Below are positions 37,626-45,731 of a DNA stretch of 64,000 bases, piece after piece. The stretch comes from Gottfriedia acidiceleris (GTDB lineage: Bacteria > Bacillota > Bacilli > Bacillales > Bacillaceae_G): the NCBI RefSeq assembly GCF_023115465.1, contig NZ_CP096034.1, positions 2,356,001-2,420,000 of the forward strand, written 5' to 3'. The position numbers and the translations under genes are program-made. Each line of letters begins with the position of its first letter. Position 1 is the stretch's first letter. The notes under the pieces were generated by a model. The model made no database searches. It worked only from the letters and a program-made list of their open reading frames with translations, and was not told the origin of the DNA.

Positions 37626-38648
37626 TCAATCAATCATAAGTTTAAGACAAAGACTTTGTAATCCAACTAAGTAATCTTGTTTCCAATCACTCGTCGTAAG
37701 TACAGGAAGATGTTCAGACGGAACATAATTTGAGCTAGCCATTCGAATTTTATCTAATATTACGTTTTCAACTTCATCCTTACAAAAAATGATGATATGA
37801 GGGTTAATAATCGCTACAAATGAAGCCACTAGCCTACTGATTGCATCAATTTCATAATCCTCACATATGACTAGGTTTTTAAGCTCTTTTCCATTAACTA
37901 ATGCCTGCCCAAAATTTCTTTTATCATACTGAGGTACAAATGAAACCTCGCCTGAGAAAAAAGTACTACCTCTAACAACATCACCGTTTACCATAATTCC
38001 TGCACCTGGACCGTTTTGTCCTGAATACAAATAAACTAGAGATTGTTTATCTTTTATCTCTCTATTATTATGAAAACCTAAAACAGCTGCATTCATATCG
38101 TTCTCAACTATGACAGGGATCGAAAAATGTTCTTCATAATATTCTTTTAAATTAATGTTTTGAAACTGCTCATATCCTGGTATATAAAACATTTTCCCAT
38201 TATCAACCGCTGCTGGTACTCCAATCGACATTGAACTGATTTTTGGATATTTACTTATTATATTTTCTAGGGTTTTCGTTAAGAAATGTAAACTATTATC
38301 TATTAATGCACTGGGCACTTTTCCTTGTTCCTTTATTTCACCTACACAATTAAAAATTTTATAGTTCGTTTCCGTTTTTTCTAAAAATACTACTAATCCT
38401 AACATATGTTCAGGATTGTAAGAATATCTTTTTGCCCTTCTTCCACCACTTGAGTTATCTAATCCAACTAAAAGAACTTCACCTTCTTTTTCCATATTTG
38501 TTAAAAACTTACTAATTGTCGGAAAACTAATTTCTAGCCTTTCACTTAATTCAACTTTAGTTGCACTTCCTAGCTTTAAAAGTGTTGTACGAATACCACG
38601 AAGCACCATTTTCTTCATCGTGCTTGGAGTTGCTAAAAATTCATTCAC
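37626..38648 (-). CDS. ROK-family transcriptional regulator without zinc motif
   Basis: This protein is 340 residues from the GTG at 38648, which follows GGCGGTGA by 5 bases; a GTG three codons earlier is the alternative. An N-terminal winged helix (KVELSERLEISFPTISKFL) precedes a sugar-kinase-like ROK domain with GVPAAVDNG and ENDMNAAVLG. The family's zinc-binding CxCGxxGC cluster, expected after the GEVSF segment, is missing. It is a NagC/XylR-like repressor probably released by a sugar ligand, and it likely represses itself and the MFS gene via the shared palindromes. Confidence 0.88.
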   Translation of the reverse strand: MNEFLATPSTMKKMVLRGIRTTLLKLGSATKVELSERLEISFPTISKFLTNMEKEGEVLLVGLDNSSGGRRAKRYSYNPEHMLGLVVFLEKTETNYKIFNCVGEIKEQGKVPSALIDNSLHFLTKTLENIISKYPKISSMSIGVPAAVDNGKMFYIPGYEQFQNINLKEYYEEHFSIPVIVENDMNAAVLGFHNNREIKDKQSLVYLYSGQNGPGAGIMVNGDVVRGSTFFSGEVSFVPQYDKRNFGQALVNGKELKNLVICEDYEIDAISRLVASFVAIINPHIIIFCKDEVENVILDKIRMASSNYVPSEHLPVLTTSDWKQDYLVGLQSLCLKLMID

Positions 38649-38667
38649 TAAATTCACCGCCTTAAAA

Positions 38668-38693
38668 AACTTATTAAACGTATTTAATAAGTT
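38668..38693. promoter_or_regulatory. ROK-type operator 3 (ROK promoter)
   Basis: This is a 26-bp palindrome, AACTTATTAAA, CGTA, TTTAATAAGTT, 20 bp upstream of the ROK start codon. It suggests autorepression. Confidence 0.7.
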
Positions 38694-38785
38694 AATGACC
38701 TTAATTTACCATATACTCTTTATTAAAACAAATGAAATCGAATAGTTTAAGATTTATAGATTTTGATTTTTCAGTAGTACGAAAA

Positions 38786-38816
38786 AAATAAGAGTAGCAA
38801 AAAGCTACTCATAAAC
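38786..38816 (-). terminator. Terminator of the thioesterase gene
   Basis: GAGTAGC and GCTACTC with a five-A loop and A/T-rich flanks, just past the stop at 38829 on the minus strand. Confidence 0.65.
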
Positions 38817-38828
38817 TTTAACAAAGCA

Positions 38829-39311
38829 TTATTTTAAGAATGTACTGGGCATTACAACAAGAACTACCTCTCCACGAGCACAAAGAACATCATTTGCGAA
38901 TAATTCTGTATGAACTTGCCATTTTTTCGGATGGATTTCTTCAACTGTACCAATTGCTTTTAGTGGGATATCTTGTGGGGTTGGTTTAAGATATTCCACA
39001 TTGAGCGAAGCGGTTACAAATCTAGGTGGTACTGAGCCATCTCCTATCTCGTTCCCATTTTTACGGTGTAAAGCAAGTGAAGCAGAACCTGTCCCATGAC
39101 AATCAATTAACGAAGCGATTAATCCGCCATAAATAAAACCTGGAATTCCCATGTACTTTGATTCAGGTGTAAAGATCGTTACCGTTTTATCACCTTGCCA
39201 ACCAGTGCGAAGATGATGACCATCTTTATTTAATCGACCACATCCATAACACCAAGCGAAATCTTCTGGGTAGATATCTTGAATTGCTTTTTCAATTACT
39301 TCTTCCATCAT
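38829..39311 (-). CDS. PaaI-family thioesterase (hotdog fold)
   Basis: This 160-residue hotdog protein has the family pattern GIPGFIYGGLIASLIDCHGTGSA, with the catalytic-type Gly-Gly and Asp, and a C-terminal beta sheet VEYLKPTPQDIPLKAIG. It should hydrolyse acyl-CoA; the substrate is not clear. A Cys pair near the N-terminus (FAWCYGCGRLN) is common in this subgroup. AAGGAGG precedes two adjacent ATG codons. It is monocistronic. Confidence 0.88.
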   Translation of the reverse strand: MMEEVIEKAIQDIYPEDFAWCYGCGRLNKDGHHLRTGWQGDKTVTIFTPESKYMGIPGFIYGGLIASLIDCHGTGSASLALHRKNGNEIGDGSVPPRFVTASLNVEYLKPTPQDIPLKAIGTVEEIHPKKWQVHTELFANDVLCARGEVVLVVMPSTFLK

Positions 39312-39709
39312 TCATCCTCCTTAATAAGTTTTTAAATAAAAATTCATCATAATATGAACAATCGTTCAATCATATTGTACTTTAAATATATACAAGGACT
39401 TTCTAATCCACAATAGTTTCCTGATAATTCCGTTAATATTAACTATACTTTTAAAGTAAAGTAATATTTTTCAAGTTTACAATTAACTAAAAATTAACTA
39501 CACAAGTAGAATTACTGGCGAAACAACCTCTTATTGTTTTATCATTTTTTGGATAATTAGTTGAATAATTTTATTATTTTTTCATATGTATCTTCATAGT
39601 TCAAATTAGTATAAAATTCATTATCTAATTCATTAAGTTCATCACTTTTTTCACCCAAGACAAAACATTTAATACAAAAAAAGAATACTATTACACAAAG
39701 TCCCCAAAT
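39312..39709. other. AT-rich interval with a short unstarted frame
   Basis: About 400 bp between the thioesterase start and the threonine aldolase terminator. A minus-strand frame ending at 39557 reads like a one-helix membrane protein (IWGLCVIVFFFCIKCFVLG) with an acidic tail. It has no usable start codon or ribosome-binding site, so I do not call a gene. Confidence 0.45.
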
Positions 39710-39739
39710 AAAAAAGAGGAAAATTCCTCTTTTTTTTAT
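39710..39739. terminator. Terminator of the threonine aldolase gene
   Basis: AAAAAAGAGGAA pairs with TTCCTCTTTTTT. It lies 15-44 bp past the stop on the minus strand. Confidence 0.85.
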
Positions 39740-39753
39740 TTGACATCCAAAAT

Positions 39754-40776
39754 TTATATTGTTTTCATCACATCAATTACTTTATCAATATCATTTTTTG
39801 TAATCCAATAATGTGTAGCAAAACGCATTATGCTGTCTTCTTCTGGCGCAAAAGTGATGATTCCATTCTCTTTAAAAATTCGTTCAATTTCTTCAGGACT
39901 TCTTCTCATATTTGTCATTTGGAAGAATACTAAATTGATATGAAGTTGAGATGTATCAACATTAATTCCTGGGATTTCACTTAGTTTATTGGCTAAATAT
40001 TGAGCATTTTCATGATCTTCGTGTAAACGCATTGTCATTTTTTCTAATGCGATTATTCCAGCGGATGCTAAAAATCCAGATTGTCTCCAGCCTCCACCTA
40101 GTAATTTACGTTTCTTTTTTGCTTTTTCAATAAATTCTTTACTTCCAGCAAGTATTGAGCCTACAGGTGCACAAAGTCCTTTTGATAAGCAAAACATTAT
40201 TGAGTCACTATATTGAGATAATTCTTTAACGTCCGTTTTTAAATAAGTAGCAGCATTAAAAATTCTTGCGCCATCTAAGTGCACAGGAATATTTGCCTCT
40301 TTTGCTATGCTATAAACTTGCTTCATATAGTCGATATCAACTACAGATCCATTTGAATAGGCATTTTCTAAACAAATTAATGAAGTTTCTGGATAATGGA
40401 TGTCATCAGGTCGGATAGAATGTTTAATTCGGTTAATATCCATTTTTCCATGATTTGTTTGTAAAGTTCTTAAGTGAACTCCTGCAATAATTGAAGCAGC
40501 TCCTACTTCATGTTCGAATATATGACAATCTTCTCCAAGAATGACTTCAGTACCACGATCACAATGTGTAAACAATGCCAGCTGGTTACCAAATGTTCCA
40601 CTTGGTACAAATAAAGCAGCTTCTTTTCCAACCATAGAAGCAGCTAGAGTTTCTAATTTTTGTACAGTTGGATCATCCCCATAAACATCATCGCCGACTT
40701 CGGCTAAAAACATAGCTTGTCTCATTTCATCTGTAGGAGTTGTTACAGTGTCACTTCTTAAATCGATAAACTTCAT
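39754..40776 (-). CDS. ltaE: Low-specificity L-threonine aldolase
   Basis: This 340-residue fold-type I PLP enzyme cleaves L-threonine or allo-threonine to glycine and acetaldehyde. It has the N-terminal IDLRSDTVTTPTDEMRQAM and GDDVYGDDPTVQKLE, the PLP-anchoring HLDGARIFNA, and the Schiff-base Lys in FCLSKGLCAPVGS. Length and motifs match the GlyA-unrelated LtaE family. AGGGGA precedes the ATG. It is monocistronic. Confidence 0.93.
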   Translation of the reverse strand: MKFIDLRSDTVTTPTDEMRQAMFLAEVGDDVYGDDPTVQKLETLAASMVGKEAALFVPSGTFGNQLALFTHCDRGTEVILGEDCHIFEHEVGAASIIAGVHLRTLQTNHGKMDINRIKHSIRPDDIHYPETSLICLENAYSNGSVVDIDYMKQVYSIAKEANIPVHLDGARIFNAATYLKTDVKELSQYSDSIMFCLSKGLCAPVGSILAGSKEFIEKAKKKRKLLGGGWRQSGFLASAGIIALEKMTMRLHEDHENAQYLANKLSEIPGINVDTSQLHINLVFFQMTNMRRSPEEIERIFKENGIITFAPEEDSIMRFATHYWITKNDIDKVIDVMKTI

Positions 40777-40891
40777 TTTTTATTCCCCTTTTTTACTATT
40801 TTCAGAATTATCTAAACTAGTTTAATAGACGCATCGATATTTGATTTCTAATACAAGTACCCACCTCATTGTCGGAAATTGGCGGGTAAAT

Positions 40892-41899
40892 TTAGTCATT
40901 AAATGAGTTATTTTTTTCAAATTCCTTTAAACCCATAAGTAAAAGCTTTTCAGTAATATCCTCAATTCCAGTATGATGATCTAGTGCAATTTGTTTAATC
41001 TTTTCTTTTATTGAATCTTTCACAAAAATAGTTAGTTGTTCTTGATTACTCGTAAACACAATAAAATCTGGTCTAGTAGAAAGCTTACCATCAATTAAAC
41101 AGTTTTGTAAAATTTCAAAATCTTGTTCAATTTGAGCATCAAGATATGGTAATTTAATTGGTTTTATTTCGACCTTAATAGAGTTGTCCTCTATATAAAG
41201 ATTCATATTTTGATGTCCAATGTGTTTATAAAAAGAATCGATAATGCCAAAAATCGGGGCACTAATTGACTGAGGAATTGGAAATTGAAAAGAAATTATG
41301 CCTCTTTTCGTACTATGACTGGCTTTTTTCATTTCATAAGCTTTTCTAAAACCACGGTTTGTTAGTTCTTCTTTATTTAAAAGTTCACCCATATTCGTTT
41401 TTGCTACGATTTCAGATGACTCATTAAGCTCGATAATTCGGGCTTTTTCGTTCGAGTTGGGAATTTCATATAGTCCAAATAAGTAAAATCCTAAGTCCTT
41501 TGTAAAAAAAGATTTTTTTCTTAATGCATTTTTTTGTGAGAATTTTAGATTTTCAATTTCTTCTTCTGGAATAAATACAGTTAGTCTACCTTTAAAATTT
41601 ACTTTACTTGCGTTAATTTTCCCAGCTTTTATATATTGGTGGACTGCTCCTTTTGATACTCCTAATATATTAGCTGTTTCAAGAACAGTTAGTCCTACCG
41701 GTTTTACTGTTTGGGACTTTAAATGATTAAGATCCTCTAGGTAAAACCTCATTATCCCATCGATTTGCCAATCTTCATAAGCGAGATTCAGTTTCCCAGC
41801 CTTTACATAATTGTAAATCGTTTGTTTCGAAACACCTAACAGCTCTACAGCCTCATTTGTTGTAACAATCTCTTTCGTTTTTTGATCTTGTTCTAACAT
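40892..41899 (-). CDS. DNA-binding protein with two HTH_17 domains and a C-terminal RHH-like part
   Basis: This 335-residue protein carries two similar excisionase/MerR-like helices, TNEAVELLGVSKQTIYNYVK (about 14-33) and VLETANILGVSKGAVHQYIK (about 72-91), a middle region (120-280) I do not recognise, and a C-terminal LTIFVKDSIKEKIKQIALDH then GIEDITEKLLLMGLKEFEK. The last part has the strand-helix-helix pattern of ribbon-helix-helix proteins. It is divergent from a tyrosine recombinase across 285 bp, so it may control that gene or bind its recombination site. The function is unknown. Confidence 0.75.
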   Translation of the reverse strand: MLEQDQKTKEIVTTNEAVELLGVSKQTIYNYVKAGKLNLAYEDWQIDGIMRFYLEDLNHLKSQTVKPVGLTVLETANILGVSKGAVHQYIKAGKINASKVNFKGRLTVFIPEEEIENLKFSQKNALRKKSFFTKDLGFYLFGLYEIPNSNEKARIIELNESSEIVAKTNMGELLNKEELTNRGFRKAYEMKKASHSTKRGIISFQFPIPQSISAPIFGIIDSFYKHIGHQNMNLYIEDNSIKVEIKPIKLPYLDAQIEQDFEILQNCLIDGKLSTRPDFIVFTSNQEQLTIFVKDSIKEKIKQIALDHHTGIEDITEKLLLMGLKEFEKNNSFND

Positions 41900-42184
41900 T
41901 TGAATTCTTCCTTTTTCGTTTTTTTATAGACTGATTATATCATAATTATTTCCAACAAATGATTAAAAAGTAATTAAATAGATACAATTGAATCGATTAA
42001 TTTATAAATAATAAATTATACGTACTTTTTTTAAAGTAGAATAATAGTGTATTTTTCTACCTAAATCATTTTATGAGTTTTAATATTTATAAAAAATACA
42101 AGTTAATTTTTTAAATGGAAAAAGTATTCGAATTAATACTATAAATAGATTGATTTATGTATAATAGAGAATGAGGTGAGTAGT

Positions 42185-43339
42185 ATGTTAGTAAAATCAA
42201 ACCTACTTATTACAAATTCAGTAAATTTACCAAGTACGAATCTAAATGAATCCAACATTATTGAGTATTTAATAGATGAAACATACTTTCCTATTCTTCT
42301 ACAAACAAAGTTTGAAAATGAAAAAAATCATCGTATGATCTATGAAGATTTTACCGATTTAGATATGATCTACTACTTTGTTCATCAAAGAAAAGATATT
42401 CAAAAATCGAAACAACGAAAAGATAGTACAAAGATGGAATACATACGAGAGTTAATGCAGTTTTTTCGATATTTGATGAAGAGTGAAGAATTTTTGCGTC
42501 AGGATGTAGAATCTTATATAGAGACTTCATTTTTTAAAAATTTAAAACAAAGACATATCGATTCATATCAACAATGGCTATCTACTTATCAATATGGTTC
42601 CAACAAGCAACAATATCGTGTTACAACTCTTTCAAGAAAACTTGTCATATTAAAAAGCTTTTTCAAGTTTTTATTTGATAGTCATTATGTTCAAGTACCT
42701 TTATATACTCGAATATTGAATGCCAAAATTACAAAGGATGATTTACCAAATCGCGATTTAGAAGAAAGTGAAGTTAAAGCATTATTGAATTTTTATAATG
42801 GAAATATTTTAAAAACGACTATAATCAAATTACTAGCTACAACTGGTATGCGAATTCGGGAACTAGCAGAGGCAAATTGGGGTAAAGTTACAAAGGATTC
42901 AAACGGCTATTGGTTAGAAATTGTTGGAAAAGGAAATAAAAAACGTGAAGTTAAATTATTAAATCATGTATTCGTAGATTTATGTAAACTAAGGAGTCGA
43001 CGTGGTCTATCAAATCTCATTTCAAAAACAGATTCAAGTCCATTCTTTCCAAATAAACTGAATCAACATTACTCGTTTAAATATTTATCAAAATATGTAA
43101 TAGAAATCATAAAAGATTCAGAGTTACCTTTTGTAAAAGAACATAATCGATCGAATAATATTAGTCCTCACTTTTTTCGACATCATTATGCATGTCGTTC
43201 AATTGAAAAAGGTGCGAGCATTTATCAAGTTAGCCGAAGTTTAGGTCATGAAAGTATTCAAACGACTGAACTTTATTTAGCAAAAATGATGAATCGAACT
43301 CAAAATGCAAGTAATGTTTGGGATGATGAAAATTATTAA
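42185..43339 (+). CDS. Tyrosine recombinase
   Basis: This 384-residue integrase-family recombinase starts at ATG 42185, after GAGGTGA. It has an N-terminal core-binding domain (about 75-185, EYIRELMQFFRYLMKSEEFL) and a catalytic domain with Arg in TTGMRIRELAEANW, Lys in IVGKGNKKREVKLL, HxxR in SPHFFRHHYACRS, His in SLGHESIQTTELY and the Tyr nucleophile in that segment. All five catalytic residues are present. It is unrelated in detail to the one at 8333-9238. A TATAAT lies 20 bp before the start codon. It is followed by its own terminator. Target sites are unknown. Confidence 0.9.
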   Translation: MLVKSNLLITNSVNLPSTNLNESNIIEYLIDETYFPILLQTKFENEKNHRMIYEDFTDLDMIYYFVHQRKDIQKSKQRKDSTKMEYIRELMQFFRYLMKSEEFLRQDVESYIETSFFKNLKQRHIDSYQQWLSTYQYGSNKQQYRVTTLSRKLVILKSFFKFLFDSHYVQVPLYTRILNAKITKDDLPNRDLEESEVKALLNFYNGNILKTTIIKLLATTGMRIRELAEANWGKVTKDSNGYWLEIVGKGNKKREVKLLNHVFVDLCKLRSRRGLSNLISKTDSSPFFPNKLNQHYSFKYLSKYVIEIIKDSELPFVKEHNRSNNISPHFFRHHYACRSIEKGASIYQVSRSLGHESIQTTELYLAKMMNRTQNASNVWDDENY

Positions 43340-43341
43340 TA

Positions 43342-43376
43342 AGAAAAACCCCATTTTTATAAAAGGGGTTTCTTTT
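43342..43376 (+). terminator. Terminator of the recombinase gene
   Basis: AAAAACCCC pairs with GGGGTTTCTTTT across a loop, followed by T residues; it begins right after the stop codon. Confidence 0.8.
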
Positions 43377-43474
43377 TATACTTTTCTTTTGTTTACATAA
43401 TATTATTATAAAAAACTTACGTGAAACAATTTAGAAAGTAGGAAAATAATAATTCGTGTCAAAAAGAATCAACT

Positions 43475-43744
43475 TTAAAGCTTTACAATTACCTCTGTTC
43501 CATCTTTTAATTTCGTATCAACAAGGATTAGTCCACTGTTTTTTGGAAGCCCCTGTAGTAATGGCTTCAAATCTTTTCTATCAATTTCAGGGAAATTGAA
43601 TTGACTGCCATTTTTTTTAATAGCTTTATTTATTAACCGATTAAGAAATTTAGATGTGATGATCAAACTAGCTAAATTTAAAAATGCATAAGGAACGGGT
43701 ATGGAGAATCGCTTACCTTCTATTTTCAACTTGACCTTTATCAT
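43475..43744 (-). CDS. Small protein, third gene of the DUF2089 operon
   Basis: This 89-residue protein is basic in the first half and ends with a beta segment, LILVDTKLKDGTEVIVKL. A hydrophobic stretch, VPYAFLNLASLIITSKFL (about 17-34), could touch the membrane. It starts 3 bases after the stop of the preceding gene, so it is translationally coupled. No family is recognised with certainty. It resembles the C-terminal part of SHOCT-like partners, where a short DGTEV beta hairpin recurs in the neighbour gene (SNGDKVFVVIE). Confidence 0.65.
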   Translation of the reverse strand: MIKVKLKIEGKRFSIPVPYAFLNLASLIITSKFLNRLINKAIKKNGSQFNFPEIDRKDLKPLLQGLPKNSGLILVDTKLKDGTEVIVKL

Positions 43745-43747
43745 ACT

Positions 43748-44134
43748 CTACTCGATTACAACAAAAACTTTATCGCCGTTAGATGATGTGATGTCAACGA
43801 TTTGTCCGACCATTTCGTTTTCGATTGCTTCGATTAGCAGATCAACGTTAATATCTTTTACATATTTTTCTGCTTCAGGAATTTTTTCAGCAATATTTGT
43901 ACCTACTTTTAAAACAGCTTTTACAAGATTAATCGGTACATTAACATTAACATTATCTCCTACTTCAGAGTTCACACGAATTTTTAATATTTTATTTCCA
44001 TATGGTTCTTTTTTTAAAGATACGCGTTCTGGCTGATCTTTATCTTGTAAAATATTAATTAATTCACTTGCCTTATCCTTATCAATTTTTCCTTCTTCCA
44101 TCAACGTTAGGATTCTTGAAATCTCGTCTTTCAT
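43748..44134 (-). CDS. SHOCT-like domain protein
   Basis: This 128-residue protein has an N-terminal helical hairpin, EISRILTLMEEGKIDKDKAS, of the SHOCT-like type found at the start of YvlB/DUF4097 proteins. An amphipathic middle (LKIRVNSEVGDNVNVNVPIN) and a C-terminal beta end follow. Its start codon overlaps the stop of the DUF2089 gene (TAATG). The final residues of the DUF2089 protein carry the same short motif (LEKGEITAEKAIQLL), which suggests a shared interaction module within the operon. The function is unknown. Confidence 0.75.
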   Translation of the reverse strand: MKDEISRILTLMEEGKIDKDKASELINILQDKDQPERVSLKKEPYGNKILKIRVNSEVGDNVNVNVPINLVKAVLKVGTNIAEKIPEAEKYVKDINVDLLIEAIENEMVGQIVDITSSNGDKVFVVIE

Positions 44135-44505
44135 TATAAGTCCCCCTCTTTTAATAATTGAATGGCTTTCTCTGCAGTTATTTCGCCTTTTTCCAATAAT
44201 GTTACAATTTTTGATTTATCTATTTCTGGTTTCTTTTGAGTGGAATAGCCAAGATTTGAGATGATTTCATCTAATTTTCCTCTGACGGTCGGATAAGAAA
44301 TTCCTAGTTCCTTTTCGACCTCTTTGATATTTCCACGACATTTAAGAAAAATCTCAATAAAATGAAGTTGTTCTTGGCCAAGAGCCGCTAATCTTGATAC
44401 TTCAAATTCATTTTCAATCGTTGTCTGACAATGGTTACAATGTAGCTTAGTAATTTTAAGTGCCCTGCTGCAAACAGGACAATTAGTGAGTAAAGGATAC
44501 GACAT
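44134..44505 (-). CDS. DUF2089-domain regulator
   Basis: This 123-residue protein has an N-terminal zinc ribbon (NCPVCSRALKITKLHCNHC), a helix-turn-helix in the middle (NIKEVEKELGISYPTVRGKL) and a C-terminal LEKGEITAEKAIQLL tail. This is the DUF2089 family, usually the first gene of an operon that encodes SHOCT-like or YvlB-like membrane-stress proteins. It is probably a DNA-binding regulator of that operon. AAAGGAG precedes the ATG. Confidence 0.85.
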   Translation of the reverse strand: MSYPLLTNCPVCSRALKITKLHCNHCQTTIENEFEVSRLAALGQEQLHFIEIFLKCRGNIKEVEKELGISYPTVRGKLDEIISNLGYSTQKKPEIDKSKIVTLLEKGEITAEKAIQLLKEGDL

Positions 44506-44737
44506 ACTGTTCTCCTTTCTTTTATTTAATCATATCATACACTATATATTTAATTTTTTAAACAAAAATTTAAAATTATTTATAAATATTTATAGTTTTA
44601 TTAAATTATTAAATATTTATATTAAGAAATTTAATTTACCAAACGCAAAAGTTTAATTTTTATATAATTATTTACCTTTTTATTCAATAATTTAATTTGT
44701 ATATTAAATAATTTTATTTTTGAATCATAAAAGTAAA
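44506..44737. other. Extremely AT-rich control region
   Basis: About 230 bp of nearly pure A/T with many short inverted repeats of AAATATTTAT type. It must carry the DUF2089 operon promoter. No gene is seen. Confidence 0.5.
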
Positions 44738-44763
44738 AAAAGACCCTAAAGGAGTCTTTCTAA
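44738..44763 (-). terminator. Weak terminator of bmrR
   Basis: AAAGAC-CC pairs with GG-AGTCTTT around a 4-base loop with one bulge, flanked by A/T. It is about 40 bp past the bmrR stop. Confidence 0.5.
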
Positions 44764-44802
44764 AATCTTCTATGAGCTTTAAAAATCATATTTTTTGTCT
44801 GT

Positions 44803-45651
44803 TTATTCTCTGTCATCATCGACCAATACTCTCATTTCAATCAAAAATTCTTCTTTTTGATTCGGAGAATAATTAGTATGAATTAACGACTCATATATAT
44901 CGCTTTTAATCGTTATTTGATGTTTGTCTATATAGTTAATAAGTCTTTTTAAATTTGTAAAATAATCATCAGATGATACGCTTTTATATGTAATGCATAT
45001 GTATTTTCCTTCGGGGATGATTGAAAGCTCGGTATCCGGTAATAGTAGTTTAGTTTGTTTTTTTGTTAAAACGGGTGTAAATAAATATTGATATGTTACT
45101 TCACTAACATGTGTATAGGACTTATATGGCACAATAGCTCCATAACCATTGTTCCTAAAACCCTCTGTAGATGCAGCAAATTTCTTTAATTTACTGTATG
45201 AAGCATTTAAAATATTTTTCGGGTCAATCCCATTAGCTTTCGTCTGAATGATTTGCATTTCTTCTTCATACGAAAAAAACACTTCACCAAATTGTGGATA
45301 ATCCTTTTGTTTTTGTAAACCCTTTTTTGCGTTTGCGATGATTTTTTCAATTTCGATTAATGAAGCTATTTTTTCTCTTACAATTTTTTCTTGTTCTGTT
45401 AAAAAGGAGAAAAATTCATCTCTCTGTAGTCCCTGTACTTCTTTCATCTCTTCTAATGGAGTACCAATATATTTGAGTGATTTGATTAAATCGAGAAGAT
45501 GAATTTGTGAGTCTTTGTAATATCGATAATTCGTATCTGGATCGACATAAGCTGGTTTAAATAAGTTGATTTTATCATAATATCGGAGTGCTTTAATCGA
45601 AATATTAACTAACTTGGATACCTCTCCTATTGTATAAAGTTTTTCCTTCAC
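44803..45651 (-). CDS. bmrR: BmrR-like MerR-family multidrug-sensing activator
   Basis: This 282-residue protein has an N-terminal MerR winged helix (YTIGEVSKLVNISIKALRYYDK, then the DPDTNYRYY wing), a coiled-coil dimerisation helix (about 80-120) and a C-terminal GyrI-like ligand domain (about 125-280, with acidic residues that can bind cations). It starts at GTG 45651, just after GGAGGTGATT, rather than at the GTG five codons earlier. It follows bmr in the same direction, the B. subtilis bmr-bmrR order, and should bind the bmr promoter when occupied by cationic drugs. Confidence 0.9.
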   Translation of the reverse strand: MKEKLYTIGEVSKLVNISIKALRYYDKINLFKPAYVDPDTNYRYYKDSQIHLLDLIKSLKYIGTPLEEMKEVQGLQRDEFFSFLTEQEKIVREKIASLIEIEKIIANAKKGLQKQKDYPQFGEVFFSYEEEMQIIQTKANGIDPKNILNASYSKLKKFAASTEGFRNNGYGAIVPYKSYTHVSEVTYQYLFTPVLTKKQTKLLLPDTELSIIPEGKYICITYKSVSSDDYFTNLKRLINYIDKHQITIKSDIYESLIHTNYSPNQKEEFLIEMRVLVDDDRE

Positions 45652-45731
45652 TTTAATCACCTCCACAATCTTATTTTAGCAAAAGAAGCATAATCTTTAT
45701 TCGTAAATATAGAATACGCTTTTTTGAATTA

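Noticed and set aside
39557-39733. Minus-strand frame with a membrane-like segment and acidic tail
   Set aside because: No ATG/GTG/TTG at a sensible position, and its first codons lie in the threonine aldolase terminator.
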